Source: Lachnospira sp. UBA4285
GTDB taxonomy: Bacteria > Bacillota > Clostridia > Lachnospirales > Lachnospiraceae
Reading direction: 5' to 3'
NCBI GenBank assembly: GCA_002394965.1
Contig: DGVL01000166.1
Coordinates: 1-47,647, forward strand
DNA: 47,647 nucleotides
The translations under genes were made by a program, and so were the position numbers. The notes beneath the pieces are model-generated. The model saw only the letters and a list, made by a program, of their open reading frames with translations, had not been told where the DNA came from and made no database searches. Each line of letters begins with the position of its first letter. Within the stretch, counting starts at the first letter, position 1. Below, piece after piece: positions 32,481-40,700 of this stretch.

Positions 32481-32509
32481 ATTATCGTATTCTTCTGCTT
32501 TTATTGCAA
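32481..32509 (-). promoter_or_regulatory. Promoter for the M16C protease
   Basis: Minus strand TTGCAA (32509-32504), 17-nt spacer, GATAAT (32486-32481). A CGGAGGA ribosome binding site precedes the ATG at 32445. Confidence 0.65.
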
Positions 32510-32536
32510 GAAGCGGCCGGGTTCGCGGCAGTCATC

Positions 32537-32566
32537 AAAAAAGGAAGCCGTCATCCGACAGCTTCC
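32537..32566 (-). terminator. Terminator after the Rrf2 gene
   Basis: Minus strand GGAAGCTGTC-GGAT-GACGGCTTCC, a 10-bp stem with one non-canonical pair, followed by TTTTTT. Confidence 0.88.
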
Positions 32567-32633
32567 CGTTACATGTTGCTTCTTTCTTCCGGTACTGACT
32601 CCATCCCTTCAGCGACTGCCGCAGCCGACGGAC

Positions 32634-33086
32634 TCAGGTATCATGGGAACTCTGCGCACGGGCTGCGGACTCGACCTTTTCATACACTTCCTCAACCGTG
32701 TGAGCAGCCAGCTGCATTTCAAACCCGCTCTGAATTTCTTTCAGAGAGGAGTTCAGTCCCTCGTGAATATTCCTGCCGACCGGACATTCCGGATTCACAT
32801 TCTCGTGAAATCGGAACAAATCCTCTGTGCTCCCCGTCTCAACCGCCCGGTATACGTCAAGAAACGTTATCGCATCCAGTGGCCTTGTGAGCGAGATCCC
32901 GCCCGTACCGCGCCGGATCTCCATGATCCCGGCGTTGCGCAGCTGCGACATGATATTCCGGATGATGACCGGATTACTTCCGACGCTGGAGGCGAGGAAG
33001 TCGCTCGTCACCTTAGTCTGTCCCTGAAAGTACTGCACAGCTGTGAGAATATGTACGGCAATGGTGAATTTCGTGGATATCTGCAT
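32634..33086 (-). CDS. Rrf2 family transcriptional regulator
   Basis: 150 residues with the winged helix of the Rrf2/BadM family (STKFTIAVHILTAVQYF, then VTSDFLASSVGSNPVIIRNIMSQLRNAGIMEIRRGTGGISL in overlapping parts). IscR- and CymR-type iron-sulfur members have three Cys in the C-terminal loop; here only one Cys is present (NPECPVGRNIHEGLN). A cluster of the usual kind is therefore unlikely, and a thiol switch or YwnA-like group is a better guess. AGGGAAG precedes the ATG. It follows the minor pilin gene on the same strand and has its own promoter, whose -35 element overlaps the pilin stop codon, so read-through from the pilus operon is possible. Confidence 0.88.
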   Translation of the reverse strand: MQISTKFTIAVHILTAVQYFQGQTKVTSDFLASSVGSNPVIIRNIMSQLRNAGIMEIRRGTGGISLTRPLDAITFLDVYRAVETGSTEDLFRFHENVNPECPVGRNIHEGLNSSLKEIQSGFEMQLAAHTVEEVYEKVESAARAQSSHDT

Positions 33087-33144
33087 ATGGCTTCCCTGAA
33101 AATAGCATCCGCGGACAAAGCGGCACGTATTGTCCCTACGTTGT

Positions 33145-33173
33145 AAGATATCCTTTTACACACCATTTGTCAA
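33145..33173 (-). promoter_or_regulatory. Promoter for the Rrf2 gene
   Basis: Minus strand TTGACA (33173-33168), 17-nt spacer, TATCTT (33150-33145). The TGA inside TTGACA is the stop codon of the minor pilin gene. Confidence 0.65.
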
Positions 33174-34264
33174 CGTGGCTGCCCTTCTTCGTTTTTCTTT
33201 CCGCGCATGATGAGCGCGAAGAGAATGGCACAGGCGGCGGCAATCGCGATGAGAGCCCAGAGCCCTGCATTCAGTCTGTCGCCGGTGGAAACAACGACGG
33301 TTGTCCTGCTCTCCGGTGCGGTGGTTTGAACCGTTGTCGTCTCCCGGGGCGATACGGGATCACCCATCACGATACTGTTGTCATCCTGCGCACTTCCGTC
33401 CACGACAAGTGTTCCGTCTGTCTTCACGATAAAGGTGATGTCATCTGCCTTCAGGTATCCGGACGGGGCTTCAAGCTCATGAAGTGTATACTGCCCCGGC
33501 TTCAGCAGGCCGGTATCATGATCCACGTCTGTTGTCACCCAGTTCTCCAGCACCTGTCCCTGCCCGTCCAGTATCTGCAGACCGGCTCCTGTGACTTTTT
33601 TGTCCGTCAGATTGCCTTTTTCATCTAGAGCACGCTTTTTAACCTTAATGTGTGTCCCATTATTCTCCAGCATCTTCGGCAGCATTGTCTGATTCGTGAC
33701 CCACTGCCCCGCCGCACCGTCCTTTCCGGTCTGCATCAGGGGAATAAATGCCAGAACCGGCGTCATCTCCGAATACATGCAGGCTGTTGATTCCGGGCGT
33801 CTGCCGGACTGATACAGCAGATAGATGCCGAAGTCATTCCCTGCGTGGAGTTCCGCCTTTCCCTGCTGATCTGTGACATCCGCAGCGTCAGCCTCGATCT
33901 GCTCATTCGAAACTATCTTCCACGCCTTGTCAGCAGCATTCGCGCCAGCTGCCGCATCGTCCTCCGCAAGAAAGCGGTCCCAGTCCGTCCCGGAAAGACT
34001 TTGAAACGCCTCTTCCAGTGAATACGTGCCGTCCGGGTTCAGGGACGCCGCCTTCACCATCGAAATCTCTGCCCCTTCGATCGGAGTCGTCTCCTTATGC
34101 TCATATGGATTTCCATCTTCCAGTATAACCGTCACGGTACAGTCCTGCGCCTCATCCAGGCCAAGGTTCGAATACAGGCCGGACGCGTTCACTTGTACTG
34201 CACCAGCGAGCAGGCATACCGCTGATACCAGTGCTGTCAGTATTGCGTTACTTGTCCTCCTCAT
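33170..34264 (-). CDS. Minor (basal-type) pilin with non-canonical VSTGD sorting signal
   Basis: 364 residues from the ATG at 34264, which has GGGGAGGAG 6 nt upstream; the preceding in-frame codon is TTG. A signal peptide (about 1-28, ending VNA) is followed by a pilin-type N-domain (TVTVILEDGNPYEHKETTPIEGAEISMVK) and a C-terminal SpaA/CnaB-like domain. The latter has GAGLQILDGQGQVLENWVTTD and the E-box-like YTLHELEAPSGYLKADDITF, which likely forms an internal isopeptide bond. A Thr-rich stalk (about 305-325) precedes VVVSTGDRLNAGLW, a 20-residue hydrophobic helix and the basic tail MRGKKNEEGQPR. The anchor has no LPxTG; V-x-x-T-G resembles the VPxTG signals handled by class B pilin sortases such as those of streptococcal FCT pili. 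The overlap with the sortase gene upstream is 17 nt. Confidence 0.85.
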   Translation of the reverse strand: MRRTSNAILTALVSAVCLLAGAVQVNASGLYSNLGLDEAQDCTVTVILEDGNPYEHKETTPIEGAEISMVKAASLNPDGTYSLEEAFQSLSGTDWDRFLAEDDAAAGANAADKAWKIVSNEQIEADAADVTDQQGKAELHAGNDFGIYLLYQSGRRPESTACMYSEMTPVLAFIPLMQTGKDGAAGQWVTNQTMLPKMLENNGTHIKVKKRALDEKGNLTDKKVTGAGLQILDGQGQVLENWVTTDVDHDTGLLKPGQYTLHELEAPSGYLKADDITFIVKTDGTLVVDGSAQDDNSIVMGDPVSPRETTTVQTTAPESRTTVVVSTGDRLNAGLWALIAIAAACAILFALIMRGKKNEEGQPR

Positions 34265-35126
34265 CAAGACTCCTCCCCTTATTGTGATTGTGTCTCTTTT
34301 TCCGGATTGTCATCATGCGCATCACCACAACGATGATCAATGCAGCTGTCAGCCCCGCGGCAGCAAACCGGACCGGATCATCTTGCTGCAGTGTGACTTC
34401 GTATTTACCGCTTTCTTCCGACACGGCTTCGGGTCTGTAAGGCACTCTGCTTCCACGCACAAGAAGCCGATGTGTATTCACGCCATACGGTGTGCAGGTG
34501 AGCAGCGTGCACAGATCCCGCCCCGGTTCAATCTGGATCAGGGTCAGGTCATCGGGGCTCACGACGTTAATCTGGTCAACCTGATAGGCCAGCGTATCGC
34601 CCAGAATATGAAGAAAAAAGATATCGCCCGTTTCCATTCTGTCCAGATCCGTGAATAGTTTCGCATTCGCCAGGCCCCTGTGCGCCGCCAGCACTGCATG
34701 CGTATTTACTCCCCCGACAGGAATCGAAGTCCCCTGAATGTGACCGACTCCTTTTGACAGTGCCTCCGCTCCGGTTCCGTGATAGATCGCAAGTTCAATG
34801 TTGATCTTCGGGATCTCGATCGATCCCATCACTTCATCTCCATTCGGATTCAGGAGAGAGTCATACGGATGAGACAGTGTGTAATCTTCAGAATTCTCAA
34901 AGATGTCCTGTACTTCATTGACGGTGTGCTGCCGGTTGTACTCGCGGGCCTCCCCGGCAATTCTTTCTATCTCATCTGACTGAATCTCAGAGACAGTCTC
35001 CTCATACTCTGCCGCCAGAAGTTTATTGCGGTGACGATTCCACGCATCCGCAAACGACGGGTACATCAGGATGAAGAATCCAGTCAGGAATCCGAAGAAC
35101 AGCAAGAGATACCTTTTTTTCTTCAT
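34248..35126 (-). CDS. Class C (pilin-polymerising) sortase, second copy
   Basis: 292 residues from the ATG at 35126, which overlaps the stop of the first sortase as ATGA; longer upstream frames lie inside that gene and are not coding. An N-terminal membrane helix (about 6-22, LLLFFGFLTGFFILMYPS) is followed by the catalytic domain: HPYDSLLN in the position of the lid, MGSIEIPKINIELAIYHG, the catalytic His in HAVLAAHRGL, the Cys in LCTLLTCTPYGVNTHRL, and the Arg in LLVRGSRV. A second, C-terminal membrane helix (AAAGLTAALIIVVVMRMM) is typical of class C enzymes. It belongs to the pilus operon and probably links LP-x-x-G pilins through lysine. Confidence 0.93.
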   Translation of the reverse strand: MKKKRYLLLFFGFLTGFFILMYPSFADAWNRHRNKLLAAEYEETVSEIQSDEIERIAGEAREYNRQHTVNEVQDIFENSEDYTLSHPYDSLLNPNGDEVMGSIEIPKINIELAIYHGTGAEALSKGVGHIQGTSIPVGGVNTHAVLAAHRGLANAKLFTDLDRMETGDIFFLHILGDTLAYQVDQINVVSPDDLTLIQIEPGRDLCTLLTCTPYGVNTHRLLVRGSRVPYRPEAVSEESGKYEVTLQQDDPVRFAAAGLTAALIIVVVMRMMTIRKKRHNHNKGRSLDEEDK

Positions 35127-36028
35127 TTCCGCTTTTCCCCTGACTTGTGTCCTCTTCCCGAAAAGCGAACAAATATCCAGACAGACAGCAGTGTCACCGC
35201 CAGACCGCCAAGAGACCACAGAAGATAACTTGTATGGGAGCTGATTCCCAGTACTGATCCCGGGCTTTCGTCTGTCGCATCGGTCTCGTCGTATTTCACT
35301 CTGCGCCCGGTAACCAGGAGCCTCTGTGTGTTCACTCCGTACGGCGTGCAGGTGAGCAGCGTGCAAAGATCCCTTCCCTCCTGAACCCCGAGCTGTGATG
35401 TATCTTCCGGCTCTACAACACTTATCGTCTCCACTTCATATGCCAGTGTTTCATTCAGAATATGGAGATAAAAATGATCTCCCATCTGCATCGTATCCAG
35501 ATCTGTGAACAGCGCTGCACTTGGGAGCCCTCTGTGTGCCGCAATAACGCAATGCGTTCCATTCCCGCCGATGGGAAGAGATGATCCCTCCAGATGACCT
35601 GCCGCATTCTGAAGAACATCCTCATCCGTGGTGTGCATGATAGGAAGGGTAATATGAATACCGGGTATCTCCACCGTCCCCATCATTCCATTGCCGTTTA
35701 CATTCAGGCAGTCCAGATACGTCTGATCCTCTCCGTCCCGCTCCTCGGCAGCGGCAAAGGAGTCCGGAAGCCGGATCGGCTGAAGCGACTCATCATACGC
35801 ACGAGCCCTGGCCCATTCGTCTTCAAACTGAATCGCTCCGTTCTTGTCCTTCTCTAAGATCTGCTTCTCATAGTCGCCCGTCAGCTGTTTCTGTCTGTAC
35901 TGATTCCAGTAATTCGCAACGGTCGGATAAAACAGTACAGAAAGGCCGAAAAGAAATCCGGCCAGACAGATCAGACCGCGTATTCTGCTTCTTTTCCGGT
36001 TATTCTCTGCTGTTTTTATTGGCTTCAT
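35123..36028 (-). CDS. Class C (pilin-polymerising) sortase, first copy
   Basis: 301 residues. The N-terminal membrane helix (about 16-35, GLICLAGFLFGLSVLFYPTV) is followed by MGTVEIPGIHITLPIMHTTDE, the catalytic His in HCVIAAHRGLPSAALFTDL, the Cys in LCTLLTCTPYGVNTQRLLVTGRR with the catalytic Arg, and a C-terminal membrane helix (SYLLWSLGGLAVTLLSVWIF). It resembles the next sortase strongly around the active site and probably arose by tandem duplication. The two differ in the lid region: no clear Asp-Pro-aromatic motif is seen here, and it has an extra acidic segment (ERDGEDQTYLDCLN). AAGGAAGAG precedes the ATG at 36028. Confidence 0.93.
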   Translation of the reverse strand: MKPIKTAENNRKRSRIRGLICLAGFLFGLSVLFYPTVANYWNQYRQKQLTGDYEKQILEKDKNGAIQFEDEWARARAYDESLQPIRLPDSFAAAEERDGEDQTYLDCLNVNGNGMMGTVEIPGIHITLPIMHTTDEDVLQNAAGHLEGSSLPIGGNGTHCVIAAHRGLPSAALFTDLDTMQMGDHFYLHILNETLAYEVETISVVEPEDTSQLGVQEGRDLCTLLTCTPYGVNTQRLLVTGRRVKYDETDATDESPGSVLGISSHTSYLLWSLGGLAVTLLSVWIFVRFSGRGHKSGEKRK

Positions 36029-36061
36029 CTCTTCCTTCCCGTCCCGAATGATCTGGCATTC

Positions 36062-36089
36062 TCCCCGGAGCCCTGACGGGCCCCGGGGA
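36062..36089 (-). promoter_or_regulatory. Strong mRNA hairpin between the major pilin and the sortases
   Basis: On the minus-strand RNA UCCCCGGGGCCC pairs with GGGCUCCGGGGA over 12 pairs (one G-U) with a GUCA loop. On the plus strand the G-U position would be an A-C mismatch. No U-run follows, so it is more likely a stabilising or partial attenuating element than a full terminator. Confidence 0.65.
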
Positions 36090-36168
36090 CGATATTCTGA
36101 TCCCGGTCATGCGTATGCTTCAACCGGAACAACGCATGAACTGTATCAGAGATCTGTAGGGTCAGAAT

Positions 36169-37626
36169 TTACTGCGCGCTTCTCTTCTTGCCTGCGAAGT
36201 AGAGGCCGGCCATTGTGATCATCACGGCACAGCCGACGACGGTGAACAGGATGGTTCCTCTGCCGCCTGTGGCCGGGAGTCCGGAAAGCCTGGTATCCTT
36301 GACTGCATTCTCACCTGTGGCGCTCGTCACCACGAGTTCTTCCTGACTGCTCACAACTCCGTCCTGGTCCTTGTCATCCTTCTTCACAGATGCCTTTCCG
36401 CCATCCGCATTGATGGAGTATCCGAACGGAGCTGCCGTCTCTTCAAAAGTATACTCGCCGATATCCACGCCCAGCACTTCCGCAGCGGCCGTCTTATCCA
36501 GTTTCATGATGCAGCCGCTCCGGTCTCCGTCGGCGACGACACTCTGCTCCTCAGCGCCGGCCTCTTTCCATCCGGCGACCTCATACACACCGTCCGCCTT
36601 CTTCGTCAGGAGTGCGGTTTTATCACCCTTGTGGAGTTTAAAACTTGCACCAACCAGCGGATTTCCGGCTGTGTCCGTTTTTTCCACAAGTATCTTAGCC
36701 GTAAAATCTCTCACGGTCTTGCTCTTTGTCTCATTCATGTCGGTAACGGTGTTGGTGACACCATTGAGCGCATCGCCATTGACGACAGCCTGATAGGTCA
36801 CTTCGACTTCCGCTCCGTCAAACGTTCTGTCAGTGATTGGAATTAACAGCTCAAAGGAACCCTTCCGGTCATCCGCACCTTTCGTGAGCGTGTACTGATT
36901 CGCATTGAGTACCTGATTCCCCACCTTCACCGTAAGAGTCGTAAAATCATAATCCGCACCGGTGAGTGTATCGGTGATTGTGAAGTATTCTGTCTCCGGC
37001 CGGATTGTGCCGTTGATCGTGTACGTCAGCTTCTGACCGATGTGAACTGCCTTGTCGTCATCGTCATCCTTCTTGTCAATTGTAAGTTCGCTGTATTTGG
37101 CGACCAGCGTGGCCTTTGCACTGTCGATCAGGTGCGTATCTTCATGATACATGTACGTCTGCGCAATCATCGGATTGTAGGTCACCGCTCCGGTCGTGGA
37201 GCTGTCTTCCGCCAGGACAATATACAGTCCCTTCTCAAGTCCCGTGAATGGCGCCTGTCCGGTTGTCACAGTATCTGAGGCGTTCTCTTTAAAGCTTCCC
37301 GGCTCCGCCTTCACTTCTTTAGCCAGCGCTGCGATTTTATCTTCCAACGCTTTCTCTTCTTCTGTTGTCACCTTTTCCGGCAGGCCGGAAGATTTGAACT
37401 GTTCCGCAAGCACCCATGCATTATCAGTTTCTTCAAAGCTGTAGACAAGATAGATCTTTACGGTCTGCCCTCCGACGGAATCACCGCCGTGTCTGAGATT
37501 GGTAACCAGTATGGATGCTTCGCCTTTCTCGACTGCCGGATTGTCAGCAGCAAATACAGCTGTACTCATTGTCAGAATAAGTGCCATGGTCAGCAGCATG
37601 GAAATGAATTTTCTTAATTTTCTCAT
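36169..37626 (-). CDS. Major pilin, SpaA/EbpB-type, LPATG-anchored
   Basis: 485 residues from the ATG at 37626, preceded by GGGGGAGGA at ideal spacing. A signal peptide (1-26, ending VFA) is followed by an N-terminal domain (about 30-200). A TLVAKYSELTIDKKDDDDDK segment could hold the pilin-motif lysine used for polymerisation. Next come an isopeptide-forming domain (YTINGTIRPETEYFTITDTLTGADYDF, GAEVEVTYQAVVN) and a CnaB/SpaA-like domain (ILVEKTDTAGNPLVGASFKL; E-box YTFEETAAPFGYSIN with its conserved Glu). The C-terminus is LPATG at 450-454, a hydrophobic helix and KKRSAQ. Its excellent ribosome binding site and position before the strong hairpin suggest it is the most abundant pilin of the locus. 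Confidence 0.93.
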   Translation of the reverse strand: MRKLRKFISMLLTMALILTMSTAVFAADNPAVEKGEASILVTNLRHGGDSVGGQTVKIYLVYSFEETDNAWVLAEQFKSSGLPEKVTTEEEKALEDKIAALAKEVKAEPGSFKENASDTVTTGQAPFTGLEKGLYIVLAEDSSTTGAVTYNPMIAQTYMYHEDTHLIDSAKATLVAKYSELTIDKKDDDDDKAVHIGQKLTYTINGTIRPETEYFTITDTLTGADYDFTTLTVKVGNQVLNANQYTLTKGADDRKGSFELLIPITDRTFDGAEVEVTYQAVVNGDALNGVTNTVTDMNETKSKTVRDFTAKILVEKTDTAGNPLVGASFKLHKGDKTALLTKKADGVYEVAGWKEAGAEEQSVVADGDRSGCIMKLDKTAAAEVLGVDIGEYTFEETAAPFGYSINADGGKASVKKDDKDQDGVVSSQEELVVTSATGENAVKDTRLSGLPATGGRGTILFTVVGCAVMITMAGLYFAGKKRSAQ

Positions 37627-37726
37627 ATGTTGTCCTCCCCCGTGAACCTGGGTAATCTGTCTGTTTCTGTCATTCGACACAGTTTGGTATAGCAGATTCC
37701 TTAAAAGAAGCGGTGTTTGCCCTGAA

Positions 37727-37742
37727 ACCGGATATATCCGGT
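37727..37742 (-). other. Perfect 16-bp palindrome after the tip adhesin gene
   Basis: ACCGGATATATCCGGT, perfectly self-complementary, begins 4 nt beyond the adhesin stop codon. It may be an operator for the pilin mRNA start or an mRNA 3' hairpin; no T-run follows. Confidence 0.5.
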
Positions 37743-37745
37743 AAC

Positions 37746-40700
37746 TCACCCGCACCTCCTTTCCCGGTTGTTCCCATAAACTGCGGCACAGGCGAAAATC
37801 ATGGAAATCAGCGTCCCGCATAGTATGTACCAGTAGATGCCATTCCCCCCTGCCTTTGGCAGTTCATAAATCCGACTGTCAGAGATGATTATGGTATAGG
37901 CCTTACCATCATCCGTACTGCTGATCTTAACTGTCTCTGAATCAGAGACCGCTGTCACAACAGACCGGCTTTCGGTATTCCCCCGGTTTACGGTGAAATC
38001 AAGCGGCTGTATCCGTGTGTATCCTGCAGGCGCCTGGGTCTCTGTCAGGCGGTATGTTCCGTCCGGAAGATCTCCTATGCGGTCGGTGAGCGCTCCGAGA
38101 GTTTCTCCCCGCATCGTGAAGGCTTCGCCAGGCGTCCCGTCCTCATGGATCTTATTCAGGATGAACTGCGCACCGGTCAGAAGATGACCGTCGGCGTCTG
38201 TTTTGCGCAGGCTGATCTGTATGTCATCCTGACAGCGGTTTGTCACCCCGATAATCTCTTCCTCATCGAACCGGACGGTGCCTTCTGCCTTATCGCCGCT
38301 GTCCTGGCCATTCACAGTCATCATCACATTCCATCTTCCGTTCGCCGGAGAAATGGTGCCGGCTTCTGTGATGCTGTAGCGCGTATTGCCTGGAAGATAA
38401 GCGGCCACGATCCGTTCATGGATCTTAAGTTTCAGCCGGATCTGCACCGTTGTCTCTCCTTTTTCCGGATCGTATGCAAGTGAGTAGCTATCTGCGTGTA
38501 CTCCGCCTGCAGCCATCTCCCCGAAAGTTCCGCTCTCAGGATCCTCCGTGGTATCATAGGCATCCTGCCCATAAAACAGGAGCTGATAATCCTGATCCGA
38601 ATGCTCGCCGGGCGATGTCATATTCACCTGGAAGATAAATGTCTCATCCTTCAGCGCCGGATTGAGCGAACCGTCCTGCAGAAGCGTGATATCCTCTCCA
38701 TCTGCGCTCTGCAGCTTCTTCTCAAGCATCAGGCTGCCCTTCAGCATATTGGATGCGGAAAACTCCGCGATCTGCTCTTTCAGTTCGCTGCCGTCATAAT
38801 CATATAGTCCGTCCTGCGAACCGTTCAGCATCGGATGCCAGGTCCTGGTCTTCAGTTCGTAGTGTGAATCTGCCTCTGGCTCTTCAATGTCATATGTGTG
38901 GCCATTCTCGAGCACTTCACCGTCCGAGATCAGTCCCGGGGCCACATAGATCTGAGTACTCCACTTATTGTCCGCGGATAATGGAACATTCCGGAAGAGA
39001 GCGGTCTCAGCCTCCGTTCCTTTGTCCTGAATCAGATTGAAGTAGATCACCTCCGGCCGCTTCCCGGAATCCAGATCATCAACCCAGTCCTTACGAACGA
39101 GGATATTCCTGACCATCAGTAAAATCCCTTCCGGGTTTTCGATCTGCGCAGGTTCCTGCGGAACAATCGTCTGTGTGATCTGCCCGTCAACACTTTCCGT
39201 CAGGATCGAACTGTATGCCACCTTCGTGCCCGGGGTATTGGTTTTCAGCCGGTAATTCCCGTCTTCTCCCGGTGATATCTGTGCTTTCTGTTCCTCTGTC
39301 AGTCCGTCATACGTGAGTGTCCCGTTCATGAGTCCCGCCACCAGATCAAAAGCAGCCTGATCCGGCCAGACAGTAAAGGTGACTTTATAGGTATATCCGC
39401 TATCCAGAACGAAGGCCGTCTTCTCGTCTGCATCCATACTCCACACTACGTTTCCGTCTGTGAATGCCGCTCCTCTGAAGGTCCGTTTTTCTCCGTTTAC
39501 CGTATAGGAAAACGTATTGTCCTCCCCCGGTGTCAGATGAACCTCGTTTCCGTCGGCATCCGTCACAGAGTAGCGGAAATTCTTCGTGCTTCCGCTGATC
39601 AGCCTTGAGGATGTAAGCTGGGTCAGCCCGTCATAGACGGTAACATTCTGATAACCGATCTTGTGTGTGATTTCATCGATGATATCGGAAAATGCCTTCT
39701 TGATCGCCTCTTCATCCTGGGCCATATAATACCGGTCTTCAGGATAGGTTGCTGTTTTGGAATCCGTTCCGGAATAGGCATACCGCGTCAGATTTTCCAT
39801 GTAACCGGCAACCCCCTCCGGTTCGAACACACTGATCGAGTAGAAGTGGATGCCCTTCTGCACAATGCTGTATGCGTCATCCTTGGCGAACCAGTAACTC
39901 ATGTATATATCCTGGTTCGTTTCAGCCGTCTCCGTTCCTCTGTAGAATGTCGGCTGTCCATCTGATATGAAGATCACATATTTTTCCGCATCTTCCCGGA
40001 ATGCTGTCTGATTGGCGCTGTACAATGCCGCTTCCCAGTTGGTTCCTCCTTTCGGAGTTCCATTGCCCACATACTGTTTAAAGATATTCTTATCCGTTGT
40101 CCAGGCAGACGCCTCGGAAGCACGGCTGGCGAATGTGATCAGAGACAACCGTACCCGGTCGGGATACTGTGCCGAATTCTGCGCGAGAAGCTTTTCTCCC
40201 AGCGTGTCAAGTGTCTGCCGCGCAATAGCCATCCGAGTAGTCTGACCAACCGGATCGTTCATACTTCCTGAAGTATCCTGAATGATCAGGACATCAGCCC
40301 GGCTGCTCTCCGAACTGCTGCGGGACTGTCCCTGCACGGCAAGAGACAGATCATATGTCCCGTTGCCATTGTCCGTAAGCGTCTTGACGGCATTCGGGGC
40401 TTCCAGCGAAAGTTCATCGCCGCTTCCCTGCCCCGGCTTTGTGTCATCCAGTGCAAAGGATTTCAGGAATGTCACCTCGGCGGCATAGGGAGAATCCTGT
40501 GACCATGATGCAAATGGCGACATCACGGTTGCGGTCTCTGTTCTGGTTACCGCAAGATAATAATAATAGTCATATGTATACCTGATGTGACGGTTTACAA
40601 CAGATAGTTTCCTTGCCGCGGATGATACCCCCTTTAAATTGTAGGGATCGATGTAGACGATCCGTCTGCCTGAGAAGTTGGCGAATGTTCCGGCCGAACG

